Assembly (NCBI RefSeq): GCF_000721175.1
Contig: NZ_JOEZ01000036.1
Location: forward strand, 1 to 60,928
Direction of reading: 5' to 3'
Source: Streptomyces anulatus
Lineage (GTDB): Bacteria; Actinomycetota; Actinomycetes; Streptomycetales; Streptomycetaceae
DNA length: 60,928 nucleotides
The notes under the pieces were generated by a model that saw nothing but the letters and a program-made list of their open reading frames with translations, searched no databases and was not told where the DNA came from. The position numbers were made by a program, and so were the translations under genes. Shown piece by piece: positions 26,088-35,824 of the stretch. Position 1 is the stretch's first letter; the number at the start of each line of letters is the position of its first letter.

Positions 26088-26635
26088 GCGCCGACGGCGG
26101 CACACGGACTTCCCCCGCCCCGACCGCGCCGGTGCCGGACGGGGGTCAGCACGGGCCGGACAGGGCGGGGGAACGCATCGCGGAACGGCTGCTGGTCACG
26201 GTCCGGGAGGACCTCGGCCGGGCCGACTCCAAGGCGGCGGTGCTGCTTTCGGGGGCGCTCGCCCTGCCCGCCTTCCTCATCGGGCGGCACGGCTCCCCCG
26301 ACTGGCGGGGCCCCGGCGACCTGGCGTTGGTCGCCGCGGGCCTGCTGTGGGTGGTCGCGGTGGCCGCCCTGGTCCGCGCGCTGCTGCCGCGTACGGGCAC
26401 GGTCCGCGACCAGGAGGGGGTGACGTACTTCGGGGACCTGCTGGCCCCGTTCGACTACGACGTGCTGACCGCCCGGATCGGCGAAGCGGGCCGCGACCCG
26501 GTCGGCTGGCTGCTCGTCCAGGCCGTGGACGTCAGCGCCATCCTGTCCGCGAAGTACCGGGCGATCCGCTGGGCGGTCGCCACGCTCGCCCCGTCGGCCG
26601 TGCTGGCTCTCGCCTGGAGCCTGACCGCGCGCTGA
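26084..26635 (+). CDS. Pycsar-type transmembrane effector (DUF5706-like)
   Basis: A 183-residue protein starting inside the previous stop (ATGA). The family hallmarks are visible: RADSKAAVLLSGALALPAFL, with the conserved D-x-K entering helix 1; a second helix LALVAAGLLWVVAVAALVRA; a cytoplasmic segment with TYFGDLLAPFDYDVL; and a final SAKYRAIRWAVATLAPSAVL helix. Known PycTM effectors are activated by cyclic pyrimidine nucleotides and depolarise the membrane to abort infection. Length and topology fit. Its placement four genes after a cyclase-like gene supports the call. Confidence 0.75.
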   Translation: MSADGGTRTSPAPTAPVPDGGQHGPDRAGERIAERLLVTVREDLGRADSKAAVLLSGALALPAFLIGRHGSPDWRGPGDLALVAAGLLWVVAVAALVRALLPRTGTVRDQEGVTYFGDLLAPFDYDVLTARIGEAGRDPVGWLLVQAVDVSAILSAKYRAIRWAVATLAPSAVLALAWSLTAR

Positions 26636-26752
26636 CCGTCCCGCACGGGTGTGCCGCGTCCAGGGGCACACCACCGACGACTACGCAGAGTAATTGAGCA
26701 AGAACCTCACGACACCACGCAGACACGGCAACGACAGTAAAAGGGGACGGTC

Positions 26753-29017
26753 GTGCGAAATGACCGAAGAAGAGGCCCGGCCGGCACCGGCCGGGCCGGG
26801 CGGGCGGCGCTGGCCGTCCTGGCCGGTGCGGCCCTGCTCACCTCCCTGACGGCACCGGCCGCCGCCGATCCGGAGCCGGCCGCCGCGCCCGCCTTCGCCT
26901 CCGTCAACTACGCGGTGGCCGTGGACCAGTCCGCGAGCCTCGCGCCCGAGGACATCAAGGCGGAGAAGGCCGCCGCGGCCCGGATCGCGCTCGGTGACGT
27001 CTCGGCGACCTCCCACGTCACCGTGTTCGGCTTCGCCGCCGCCGAGTCGGCCGACCAGCGGGCGGTGGACCCCGTCTGCCCCCGCACCCGGCTGGACGCG
27101 GCGGGCCGGGAGTCGATCGGGGGCTGCGTGGAGAAGCTGCGTGGCCGCGAGAAGAGCGAGGGCACGGGGACGGACTTCCCGAGCGCGATACGCCAGGGCG
27201 TGCACGAACTGACCTCGGGCACCGACCCGTCGGTCCCCCGGGTGCTGTTCCTGCTCACCGACGGGGAGATGGACGTCACCGGCAGCCCCCAGTACGGGGA
27301 TCCGGCGCACCGCGAGGCCGAGGGAAAGCGGCAGCTGGACCTTGAGCTGAAGAACGCCGCCGCCAAGAACGTACAGATCTGGCCGCTCGGCTTCGGTCCC
27401 GCCCCGGACAAGGAGCAGCTCGACAGGATCGCCGCCGGCGGCTACCAGAAGGGCTGCGTCGACCTGAAGTCCGCCCGCCCCACCGCGGTCAAGGTCTCCG
27501 GGGCCAAGGACGTCGGACCGGTGCTGGAGCGGATCTTCGCCGCCGCGCACTGCCTGCGCTACCAGCCGGGACCGAGCAGGCGCCCGCCCGCCACCCTGCC
27601 CATCACCATCTCGCCGCTGGCGACCGTCGGTTCCATCGTCGTCGACAAGGGCTCCCCCGAGGTGACCGTCACCTACACCGACCCGCTCGGCAACAAGGTG
27701 CCCACCACCGGGAAGTTCCAGGACTCCACCTTCGAACTCGCGGGCGGCGGCAACACCGTGGAGGCGCTGAAGATCATCGACCCGGTGCCCGGCCGGTGGA
27801 AGGTCGACGTGAAGGCCCCCGAGGGCCACCGCTCGCTGCCCGTCGGCGTCAGCGTCCTGTGGCAGGGCGAACTGCGCGGCTCCATCACGATGGACCCGCC
27901 CTCCCCGCAGGCCGGGCAGAAGGCCGTCGTCACCATGCGGCTCCAGACCCGCGAGGGCTACGAGATCAAGGACCCGGCCGACTACGCCGGTCTGAAGGTC
28001 AGCAGCGAACTCACCGGCGACGGCTTCGCGCCCCTGCCCCTGCGGCTGACCGACGACGGCCAGGGGCCCGACCCCACGAAGGGCGACGGTTCCTTCAGCG
28101 GTACGGTCACCGTCCCGGAGAGCGCCGACGGCGCCCTGAAGGTCAGCGGCACCCTCACCGCCTCCGGGCTCAGCGCCGACACCCGCAGCGAGGGCGGCCA
28201 GGTCGCCCCCGGGGCCCTGCCGGTGACCACGGCGCTCGGCCCGGTCCGCGGCGACGGCCACCCCGGGGACACCGTCACCGCGAACCTCGCCGTCACCAAC
28301 ACCACGGACGCCCCGCACACCCTGCGGCTCTCCCTCGCGGACGTCCGGGCCGGGCTCCTCAGCGTGAGCCCCGCCGAGATCGTGGTGAAGCCCGGCGCGT
28401 CCACCACCCACGAGATCAGGATCGGCATCGGACCGGAGAAGTCCTTCGACGGGCGGCTCGACGACGGGCCGCTCGGCATCGGCGGCACCGTCACCGTCCA
28501 GGACGCCACCGACGGCGACCGCACCCTGGTGCGCACCCCGCTCTCCGTCCAGGTCACCCCCGAACCCAGCCTCCTGGACCGGTACTGGTGGGTGCTGCTC
28601 GGCGCCGTCGCCCTGGTCGTCGTCGGCGTCCTGCTGGCACTGGCCTGGCTCCGGCAGCGGCGGGGCCGCCGTGACCCGTACGGGCTGATGCTCCACCTGA
28701 TCTCCGAGGACGGCGACGTGCTCGGCGTCCACAAGGCCGGGCACGGCCAGAAGCAGTGGTACGCGTTCGACATCGCCGAGGCGCACAGCAATCCGCGCAT
28801 CGAGCGGCGCACCAACGGCCTGTACGCCGTGCAGCGCAGCCCCGAGGGCGGCGCGGTGCTGCGCAGGCGCGGCGGCGCCCGGACCCGGCTCACCGCGAAC
28901 GGCCGGGCCGAACTCACCGACCGGCTGAGCCTCGCCCTCGGCGAGGACTCCGTACGCCCCGCCGCCCCCGGGCGGCCCGATCCGGTGAGCACCGGCGGAC
29001 ACGACGACTACCTGTGA
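26753..29017 (+). CDS. Exported vWA-domain protein with C-terminal membrane anchor and cytoplasmic tail
   Basis: A 754-residue protein from a GTG at 26753 preceded by AAGGGGACGG. A Sec signal peptide covers about residues 1-38. The vWA domain has an intact MIDAS: DQSAS at 58-62, the Thr of GTGTDF and Asp in LLTDGEMD. Beta-sandwich-like domains follow (about 280-590). One membrane helix is at about 612-636 (WWVLLGAVALVVVGVLLALA). The last 115 residues are basic and would be cytoplasmic. The protein could therefore bind a ligand or partner outside and signal inside. It opens the second transcriptional block of the cluster after a 117-bp gap. Confidence 0.75.
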   Translation: MRNDRRRGPAGTGRAGRAALAVLAGAALLTSLTAPAAADPEPAAAPAFASVNYAVAVDQSASLAPEDIKAEKAAAARIALGDVSATSHVTVFGFAAAESADQRAVDPVCPRTRLDAAGRESIGGCVEKLRGREKSEGTGTDFPSAIRQGVHELTSGTDPSVPRVLFLLTDGEMDVTGSPQYGDPAHREAEGKRQLDLELKNAAAKNVQIWPLGFGPAPDKEQLDRIAAGGYQKGCVDLKSARPTAVKVSGAKDVGPVLERIFAAAHCLRYQPGPSRRPPATLPITISPLATVGSIVVDKGSPEVTVTYTDPLGNKVPTTGKFQDSTFELAGGGNTVEALKIIDPVPGRWKVDVKAPEGHRSLPVGVSVLWQGELRGSITMDPPSPQAGQKAVVTMRLQTREGYEIKDPADYAGLKVSSELTGDGFAPLPLRLTDDGQGPDPTKGDGSFSGTVTVPESADGALKVSGTLTASGLSADTRSEGGQVAPGALPVTTALGPVRGDGHPGDTVTANLAVTNTTDAPHTLRLSLADVRAGLLSVSPAEIVVKPGASTTHEIRIGIGPEKSFDGRLDDGPLGIGGTVTVQDATDGDRTLVRTPLSVQVTPEPSLLDRYWWVLLGAVALVVVGVLLALAWLRQRRGRRDPYGLMLHLISEDGDVLGVHKAGHGQKQWYAFDIAEAHSNPRIERRTNGLYAVQRSPEGGAVLRRRGGARTRLTANGRAELTDRLSLALGEDSVRPAAPGRPDPVSTGGHDDYL

Positions 29018-29066
29018 CGCCCATAGACGAACCGGCCCGACCCCGGCCGGATGCGGGAGGAACCCC

Positions 29067-32000
29067 ATGAAGATCTTCCAGCCGATGCTCTTCGTCGGCC
29101 TGGGCGGGACCGGCGGCCTCGTCGGCGCCGAACTGGAGCGCAAGCTGCGCGTGGACCTGTGCGGCCCCGACGGCACGGCCCTCCAGCACATCGGCGGCCT
29201 CGCCCCCTACCAACTGCCCGACTGCCTGCAGTTCGTGTACGCGGACTTCAGCGAGTCCGACCTCCAGCGGCTGCCCCAGTTCAACGTGGACTCCTCGCTG
29301 CGCGCGGCGTACGCCCGCACCTCGCGGGCCACCCACAACCTCCTGCCGAACTTCGACAGTTCGCCGGAGGTGACGCAGATGCTGCGGGCCAGCCTGCGCG
29401 ACGAGGTGGCGGGCTGGCTGCCGTCGCGCGACGGCGAACCGCGCGTCACCCCGCTGCACAACGGCGCCGGGCAGCTCCCCACGGTGGGGCGGGCCGCGCT
29501 CTTCGCCACGCTGCGGCACTCCCTCCAGCCGGTCCTGGAGCCCCTCCTCCAGGCGATCGACGCCATCGCCAAGTCCGCGGGCGAGCTGAGCGAACTGGGC
29601 GGCGGCCGGGTCACCGGCTGCGACGTCTTCGTCGCGTTCTCGGTCGCCGGCGGCACCGGGGCCGGGATCTTCCTGGACTATCTGCACCTGATCAACCAGG
29701 CGTTCAGGATGCGCCGCTTCAACGGCGTGAAGATCTACCCGCTGGTCGTCATGCCGTCCTCGTTCCCCGCCGCCACCGGCGGCGGACGCGAGGCGGACCT
29801 CAACGCCGCCCGCTCGCTCGTCGACCTGTTCCGGCTGGTCGACGGGCAGAACGCGCCGACCGCCGGCGCGGAGATCGGCGACCTCGACCAGGAGACCGGC
29901 CTCGGCATCCGCTACCCGGGCACCACCCCGGTCCGGCTGCGCACCGGGATCCTGCCGACCGCGTTCCTGTTCAGCCCGACGGCGGGCATCCGCCAGGACG
30001 ACCTGCGCCGCTCCATCGTCTCGCTGGTGATGTCGCTGATCGGCACCGAACTGGGCGACAGCCGCTCCCAGGGCCGGGCGATGGCCGGCGACGACGACTT
30101 CCAGACCTTCGCCGCGAGCTTCATCAACCGGGGGGTGCACCGCAGCGCCCTGTCCCCCACCGGCATCGGCCGCCAGGGCGTCTCCACCAGCCTGGTCGCG
30201 TCGATGACCGCGCCCATGGACCAGCTGGCCGATCTGGTGGCCGGGCGGCTGCTGCGGGTCGCGGTCACCGAACTGGTGGAGCGGCCGCGCAACCCGGCGA
30301 AGGACGACGCCGTGCCGCTGGTGCGCCAGCTGTTCGCCGACTCCCACCTCGAAGAGCTGTGGGAGCGCAAGCAGTTGCCCGTCGAGGACCCCCAGCCGCT
30401 GCCGCGCGGCGGCAAGGCGATCGAGGAGGCGCTCAACAACCGGGTCGGGGACATGCAGCGCCTGCTGTCCGAGCTCCAGGGCATCGCCGACCGCCAGGCC
30501 GCCGCGATGGCGGCCCGCTTCAGCCCGCGCCCGGCGATCGAGAAGCTGCTGCAGCGGGTCGACCCGTTCCTCGCCGAACGCCTCGTCAGGGGCGTCCCCG
30601 ACAGCGAGGACGAGATCTCCCGGCTCGGGTTCCTCGGCATGCTCACCGCCCGCTCCCGCGCCCCGAAGCGGCCCCCGGGCGTCACCGACCAGCCTCCGAA
30701 GACCCCCCGGATCAAGGGCCGCATCGCCGGCATGTCCCCGGCCCGGTGGGGCGACGACGACGTGCGGGCGGCTCTCCAGGCCCAGGACAGCTGGTACCGC
30801 TGGCGCAGCCGGGCCGTGTGGCACGAGGCCTGGCGGGAGCAGCAGCAGCGCTGGCAGTCGCAGGCGGACATGGCGGGCACCGACATGTCCCGGCTGGTGA
30901 ACGCCTTCCGCAAGCAGGCCGACCAGGAGCGCAAGTCCGCCGAGCAGAAGGGCCTGGAACTGTACGCGGAGCGCACCGGCATCTCGTACCTCCTGCCGCC
31001 GCAGCGCAGCCTCAACCACTTCTACGAGGACGTCGTGGCCCGGCTCGTGCGCGGCGAGGGCCTCCGCGAGGGCGACGACGAGGCGTCGCTGCTGCTGCGG
31101 CTCATCGACGGGGACACCTGGCGGGACGTGCACGCGCGGAGCCACCGCAGCCCCGACGGTGCGGTCGGAGTCGTCAAGGCCCGGCTGGAGGGGCGGATCA
31201 CCCGGCTCTTCGCGGAGAGCGGCGCGCAGGTGGAGGAGCGGCCCCTGCTGCCCTCGATGAGCACCCTGCTGGCGGCCGCCGCCGGGGACGCCGACGCCAC
31301 CGATCAGGTCAGCAAGGAAGCCCTCGACCTGTTCAGCCGCAAGCTCGCCGGTCTGCTGCCGGTCGGCTTCACCCCGGAGGGCACCGGACCGCTGCGGGTC
31401 CTGGTCACCCACCCGCGGGTCCAGGCGGCGGAGGAGGTGCAGGAGTACCTCGCCAAGGCGTTGCGCCTGCCGTCCGACGCGAAGAACTCCGTCGAGTACC
31501 GGGGCGTGGAGAGCGACTCGATCACCGTGGTCCTCTTCCGCAGCGAGATGAGCCTCACCCAGGTGCCCGAGGCCCGCAAGGTGCTGCGCCAGTGGGCCAG
31601 GGCCAAGGACGACGAGCAGGCCCACGACGTCCTGCGCTGGCGGCAGCGCCTCGGCTTCGAGGACGACTGGATGGTCAGCAGCGCGGAGGACCGGCGCACG
31701 ATCCTGCACCGCCTGCTGTGCTGCCTGTGGAACGGCCAGGTGGACGTCCTGGAGGGCGAGGCCTCCTCGCCCTCCAGGGTGCGGCTGCGGCTGTTCCCGG
31801 AGAAGGGGGCGAGCGTCCCCGGCGTACGGCTGCGGCTGGGGGACTTCCCCGGCGGCATCTCCAGCTGGTCGGAGCTGCTGCGCTCCTACGAGCGCTGGAC
31901 GGTGCTGGACGACGAGCGGACCGTGGAGGACTACTGCCGCAAGCTGATGGGCGCCCAGCCCCTCGGCCTCGCCCGGGCGGGCAGCACACCGCACCCGCTG

Positions 32001-33032
32001 TTCGTCGAGCTCGTCGAGCGCATCGCCCCGCGCCAGCTGGAGCTCCTGGAGGAACGCCGGGAGCACGGCGGACAGCGCGTGGACGGCTGGATCCGGCCGC
32101 TGTGGGAGTTCTGGGCGGAGACCCTGCCCGCCGCCCTGGACACGGAGTTCGGCGACCAGCACGCGATCCAGCCCACGCTGCGCACCCTGCTGGAACACGC
32201 GCGCGGCGGCACCCCGAAGCCGCCCCCCTCCCGGCCGGCCCCTGAGCGCCGGCGCGCCCCGGCGGAAGAGGAGGACTGGGGCACGGCGGCCCCGAGCACC
32301 GACGAACGCCCGGCCGGGGAACGGCTCCGCGAGGGCACCGTGCCCGCGCCGCGGTCGGCGGCCCGCTCCGACTCGTACGAGGCGGAGGAGCGGTACGGGG
32401 AGGAGCGGTACGACGGCGGGTCGCGGTACGAGGAGGAGCGGTACGGGACCGGAGCCTCGCGCGACGAGCGGGGCCGGGGCGAGCGGCTCGGCGACGAGCG
32501 GTTCGGCGGATCCAGGCCGTCCGGCGACGAGGGGTTCGGTGGCGAGCGGTTCGGCGGATCCAGGCCGTCCGGCGACGACCGGTTCGGCGACGACCGGTTC
32601 GGCGGCGAGCGGGCCCGGGACGAAGGGCGCCGCGACGAGGCGCTCGGCGACGAACGGTTCCCCGGATCCAGGCCGTCCGGCGACGACCGGTTCGGCGACG
32701 AACGGTTCGCCGGATCCAGGCCGTCCGGCGACGACCGGTTCGCCGGCGAACGGGCCCGGGACGAAGGGCGCCGCGACGAGGCGCTCGGCGACGAACGGTT
32801 CCCCGGATCCAGGCCGTCCGGCGACGACCGGTTCGGCGACGACCGGTTCGCCGGCCCGCTGCCACCCGGCGACGACCGGTTCGGCGGCCGGGACGGCGGC
32901 GGGCCGGACGGGCTCGGAGGGCAGGACCGGCCTCCGGTGCGCCGCACGGCCCCGGGCGGCTGGGACGGCGACGGCTGGGACGCGGACGAGGACGCCGCCG
33001 GGCGCTCCTACCGGAACGGGGGCCCGCAGTGA
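29067..33032 (+). CDS. Giant tubulin-like protein (Tubulin_2 type)
   Basis: A 1321-residue protein with a GGAGG ribosome binding site. The N-terminus FVGLGGTGGLVGAELERKL and the tubulin/FtsZ signature loop SVAGGTGAGI (residues 192-201) define a tubulin-like GTPase domain of about 400 residues. It is followed by a long helical region (to about residue 1040) without recognisable motifs. The last 250 residues are charged low-complexity sequence with 47-residue repeats. Such tubulin-like proteins have been noted computationally next to vWA and GTPase genes in actinobacterial conflict-type loci. Whether this one polymerises is unknown. GTG of the next gene overlaps the stop. Confidence 0.75.
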   Translation: MKIFQPMLFVGLGGTGGLVGAELERKLRVDLCGPDGTALQHIGGLAPYQLPDCLQFVYADFSESDLQRLPQFNVDSSLRAAYARTSRATHNLLPNFDSSPEVTQMLRASLRDEVAGWLPSRDGEPRVTPLHNGAGQLPTVGRAALFATLRHSLQPVLEPLLQAIDAIAKSAGELSELGGGRVTGCDVFVAFSVAGGTGAGIFLDYLHLINQAFRMRRFNGVKIYPLVVMPSSFPAATGGGREADLNAARSLVDLFRLVDGQNAPTAGAEIGDLDQETGLGIRYPGTTPVRLRTGILPTAFLFSPTAGIRQDDLRRSIVSLVMSLIGTELGDSRSQGRAMAGDDDFQTFAASFINRGVHRSALSPTGIGRQGVSTSLVASMTAPMDQLADLVAGRLLRVAVTELVERPRNPAKDDAVPLVRQLFADSHLEELWERKQLPVEDPQPLPRGGKAIEEALNNRVGDMQRLLSELQGIADRQAAAMAARFSPRPAIEKLLQRVDPFLAERLVRGVPDSEDEISRLGFLGMLTARSRAPKRPPGVTDQPPKTPRIKGRIAGMSPARWGDDDVRAALQAQDSWYRWRSRAVWHEAWREQQQRWQSQADMAGTDMSRLVNAFRKQADQERKSAEQKGLELYAERTGISYLLPPQRSLNHFYEDVVARLVRGEGLREGDDEASLLLRLIDGDTWRDVHARSHRSPDGAVGVVKARLEGRITRLFAESGAQVEERPLLPSMSTLLAAAAGDADATDQVSKEALDLFSRKLAGLLPVGFTPEGTGPLRVLVTHPRVQAAEEVQEYLAKALRLPSDAKNSVEYRGVESDSITVVLFRSEMSLTQVPEARKVLRQWARAKDDEQAHDVLRWRQRLGFEDDWMVSSAEDRRTILHRLLCCLWNGQVDVLEGEASSPSRVRLRLFPEKGASVPGVRLRLGDFPGGISSWSELLRSYERWTVLDDERTVEDYCRKLMGAQPLGLARAGSTPHPLFVELVERIAPRQLELLEERREHGGQRVDGWIRPLWEFWAETLPAALDTEFGDQHAIQPTLRTLLEHARGGTPKPPPSRPAPERRRAPAEEEDWGTAAPSTDERPAGERLREGTVPAPRSAARSDSYEAEERYGEERYDGGSRYEEERYGTGASRDERGRGERLGDERFGGSRPSGDEGFGGERFGGSRPSGDDRFGDDRFGGERARDEGRRDEALGDERFPGSRPSGDDRFGDERFAGSRPSGDDRFAGERARDEGRRDEALGDERFPGSRPSGDDRFGDDRFAGPLPPGDDRFGGRDGGGPDGLGGQDRPPVRRTAPGGWDGDGWDADEDAAGRSYRNGGPQ
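32490..32890 (+). repeat. 141-bp direct repeats in the tubulin-like gene tail
   Basis: A block starting CGGGCCCGGGACGAAGGGCG at 32610 recurs at 32751, an offset of 141 bp (47 codons), with near-perfect identity. Shorter units containing GGATCCAGGCCGTCCGGCGA occur four times. The protein shows repeats of SRPSGDDRFGD-like segments with conserved phase. The array should expand and contract by recombination. Confidence 0.85.
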
Positions 33033-35824
33033 CGTCTCCCGAGGACACCACCGCCGTGGTCCGTCTCGACCTGCGCGCCGGGGCCGCGGCCCTGGCCACC
33101 GCGCAGGCGGTACGCGACCGGGTGGCCGAGCAGCTGGGCCGGGCCGGACTGCCGGAACCCGACTACCCGTTGTTCCTGGTCACCGATACCCCGGCCGGGC
33201 TGACCGACCACCAGCTCCAGTACGAACTGCTCTCCGGCTACCGGGCCGTGGGCGAGACCAGGATCCTGGTGCTGCTGGTGGGCAGCTCTCCCGGTTCGTA
33301 CGCCGGCGGGGAGGAGGCGTACCTCCCCGACCGCCGGCTGGTGCGGCCCACGACCCTGCGGGCCTCCTCGATCGGCCTGGTGTGGGCCGGTGATCTGCGT
33401 TCCGCCCGTACCGCCCTGGACCGGCCGGCGCCGGACGACCCCGCGTCGCTGGCCGTCCTGGTGGACCTCCTGTCGGTCCCGGACGTCTTCGTCCGGGTCC
33501 TGGAGGGGCTGCGGAAGCTGCCCGACTCCGTCGCCGCCCCCGGGGTCCGGCTGCTGGAGCAGGATCTGCCGACGGAGGTCAGGGACCGGGCCTGGCGGGA
33601 CGCGCTGACCCGGTTCGCGGGTGAGGACACCGGGGCCGGCGACCCGGTCGACGTCATCCCGGACGCCCAGCTGCCCGAGCCGCTGCGCGCGCTCGTGACG
33701 GGGCGGGACAGCCGGGGCCAGGGGCACCGGCGGCCGGACGGACCGGCGAACCTCGCGCACCGGGCGTGCGTGGAGTCCCTGGACCGCGCGGACGAGGACC
33801 TCGTCGCGCTGCGGGCCTTCCCGGGCCTGCTGCACCCGGCCCGGCGCGAGGCCCTGGAAGCGGATCTGCGGCAGGCGCGCGAGGACCTGGACGGGTTCCG
33901 CACCCTGGTGGAGCGGGCCCTTTCGGGCGGTGGCGGTGCGGCGGCGCCCACCGCGGAGGCCGCCGCCCGGCTCGGCGCGCTCGGGCTGCGGGTGCCCCAG
34001 GCCGACAGCGCGGGGGAACGCGTCGGCGAGGGGCTGCGCGAGCTGGCGGGCACGCTCCTCGGCGACGGGCTCGCGCTGCGTTCGGTGGCCCAGCACTTCA
34101 CCGCGCTGGCCGGGCGGGTCGAGCCGGTGCCGGGCACCGCGCTGCTGCACCGGCTCGCCGACCACTCCGAGGAGTCGGTGAACCGCGGTTCCGCCACCGA
34201 GTACGCCGCACCGCCCCGCACCCCGGGCGGGGTGCTGCTCATGGCGGGCGCGGCCGGGCTGCTGGGCGGCCTGTGGCAGTGGCCCGCCGCCCTGGCGGCG
34301 CTGGTGGTGCCGGTGGTGTTCGTGGCCGTGGCGCTGCTGGGCGCGGGCCGGCTGCGCACGGGCCGGCGCGCCGCCCGGTGGACGAAGGGCCCCCGGGTCG
34401 CCGCCGTCGCCGGCGCGGTGGCCGGGGTGGCGGTCGCGTACGCCGCCGGCCCGCCGCTCTGGCTCGGGGGGACCGGGCTGCTGGTCGGTCTCGGGCTCAC
34501 CGCCGAGGCGGTCCGCCGGCTCTGGCGGGACGCCGCCGACTCCTGGGCCGCCGGGCGCGGCACGACGGCGCTGCGCACCGCCCTGGACGGGCTCGACGCC
34601 CTGCTGGCGGAGCTGGTCCGCGAGCACTGGGCGGCCGAGGAACGGCTGTACTGCGCCGACGCCGCCCGCTCGGTGGCCGGGATGCTGCGGGCGACCGCGG
34701 CCGCCGCCGACGCCCAGGCCGCACCGGAGCCCGTCGCCCCGGCGGCGACGGGTGGTTCCGGTCCGTACGCGGACGACGACTGGCTCTCCGCGCCCTCCGT
34801 GCTGGAGACCCTGGAGCCCGGCGCCGCCGACGGGGGCGCGGACGACGGCGACTGGGCCGCCGCCTACGCCTGGGACAACAGCCCGGAACGGGACGGCGAC
34901 CGGAACGGCGGCCAGGACGACGACCGGGACAGCCACCGGTACGACGCCCGGGACGCCGGCCGCGACGCCGGCCTGTACGGCGAGGGCCCCGGCCCCTACG
35001 GCTCGCCCTCCCCGGCCGCGTACCCCGCCGGCCCCGACGACGCCCCGTGGGAGGACGGCGGGGGCGACCGCGCACCGCGCTGGCTCGACCGGGAGATCGG
35101 CGAGGGCGGCCCGGAGCTGGTCGCCACCCTCGCCGGGGACCTCCGCAACACCGCGATGGCCGCCATGGCCCCCTACTGGGGTGCTGTCGAACGCGGTCAG
35201 GCCGGGGCGCTCGCCGTCTCGCGGACCGAGGAGCGGGTCCGCGAACTGCTGTCGGCCGCCCGTCACCACCTGTGGCGTTACGGGGTGCTGGCCCCGCCGC
35301 CGTACCCGGCCGACCACCGGGCCCGCACCACGGCCGCCGGGCTGCTGGGCACCGATTCGCTGCGGGTCGCCGAGCTGGTGGGGCGGGAGGCGGACCGGGG
35401 GGCGGTCGTCCAGCTGTCCTCGCCGGAACAGGGGGCCCTCCTCAGCCGCGACCCGGAGGCCGCCCTGTGGATCCGGTTCGCCCCGGCGACCCTCCAGGGC
35501 GAGGTCGAGGCCGCCTGGCGCAGGAGCGGTTCGCCGCCGGTCGAGGAGGCGCTGTGGACCTCCTCGGGGCGGTACGCGGGGCTGATCCGGCTCACGCCAC
35601 TGCGGATGGGCGTGGTCGACACGGTCCTGCCCCGGCAGAACACCGGCGGCGGCCCCCGGACCGTCGGCAGCCCCCGGCCCGACGACGGCTACCCGTCCGA
35701 CGACGGCTACCAATCCGATGACGGCTACCGGTCCGATGACGGCTACCGCCGGTCCGACGACGTCCCGGACCGCGCCGAAACCTCCTCCGTCAACGCCGAG
35801 TTCAGGGAGGACGACCGGTGGTGA
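33029..35824 (+). CDS. Large protein with a central two-helix membrane hairpin, partner of the tubulin-like protein
   Basis: A 931-residue protein starting at a GTG overlapping the tubulin-like stop. The N-terminal 390 residues are soluble, Leu/Asp/Arg-rich and mixed alpha/beta (for example LFLVTDTPAGLTDHQ). Two hydrophobic hairpins lie around residues 405-440 and 455-490 (LLMAGAAGLLGGLW, LVVPVVFVAVALLGAG, AVAGAVAGVAVAYAAG). A second soluble domain follows, then an acidic low-complexity segment (Asp/Gly/Tyr-rich). It ends in short DDGY repeats (PSDDGYQSDDGYRSDDGY). I do not recognise the family. Tight coupling to its neighbours suggests it anchors the complex to the membrane. Confidence 0.6.
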   Translation: MTSPEDTTAVVRLDLRAGAAALATAQAVRDRVAEQLGRAGLPEPDYPLFLVTDTPAGLTDHQLQYELLSGYRAVGETRILVLLVGSSPGSYAGGEEAYLPDRRLVRPTTLRASSIGLVWAGDLRSARTALDRPAPDDPASLAVLVDLLSVPDVFVRVLEGLRKLPDSVAAPGVRLLEQDLPTEVRDRAWRDALTRFAGEDTGAGDPVDVIPDAQLPEPLRALVTGRDSRGQGHRRPDGPANLAHRACVESLDRADEDLVALRAFPGLLHPARREALEADLRQAREDLDGFRTLVERALSGGGGAAAPTAEAAARLGALGLRVPQADSAGERVGEGLRELAGTLLGDGLALRSVAQHFTALAGRVEPVPGTALLHRLADHSEESVNRGSATEYAAPPRTPGGVLLMAGAAGLLGGLWQWPAALAALVVPVVFVAVALLGAGRLRTGRRAARWTKGPRVAAVAGAVAGVAVAYAAGPPLWLGGTGLLVGLGLTAEAVRRLWRDAADSWAAGRGTTALRTALDGLDALLAELVREHWAAEERLYCADAARSVAGMLRATAAAADAQAAPEPVAPAATGGSGPYADDDWLSAPSVLETLEPGAADGGADDGDWAAAYAWDNSPERDGDRNGGQDDDRDSHRYDARDAGRDAGLYGEGPGPYGSPSPAAYPAGPDDAPWEDGGGDRAPRWLDREIGEGGPELVATLAGDLRNTAMAAMAPYWGAVERGQAGALAVSRTEERVRELLSAARHHLWRYGVLAPPPYPADHRARTTAAGLLGTDSLRVAELVGREADRGAVVQLSSPEQGALLSRDPEAALWIRFAPATLQGEVEAAWRRSGSPPVEEALWTSSGRYAGLIRLTPLRMGVVDTVLPRQNTGGGPRTVGSPRPDDGYPSDDGYQSDDGYRSDDGYRRSDDVPDRAETSSVNAEFREDDRW

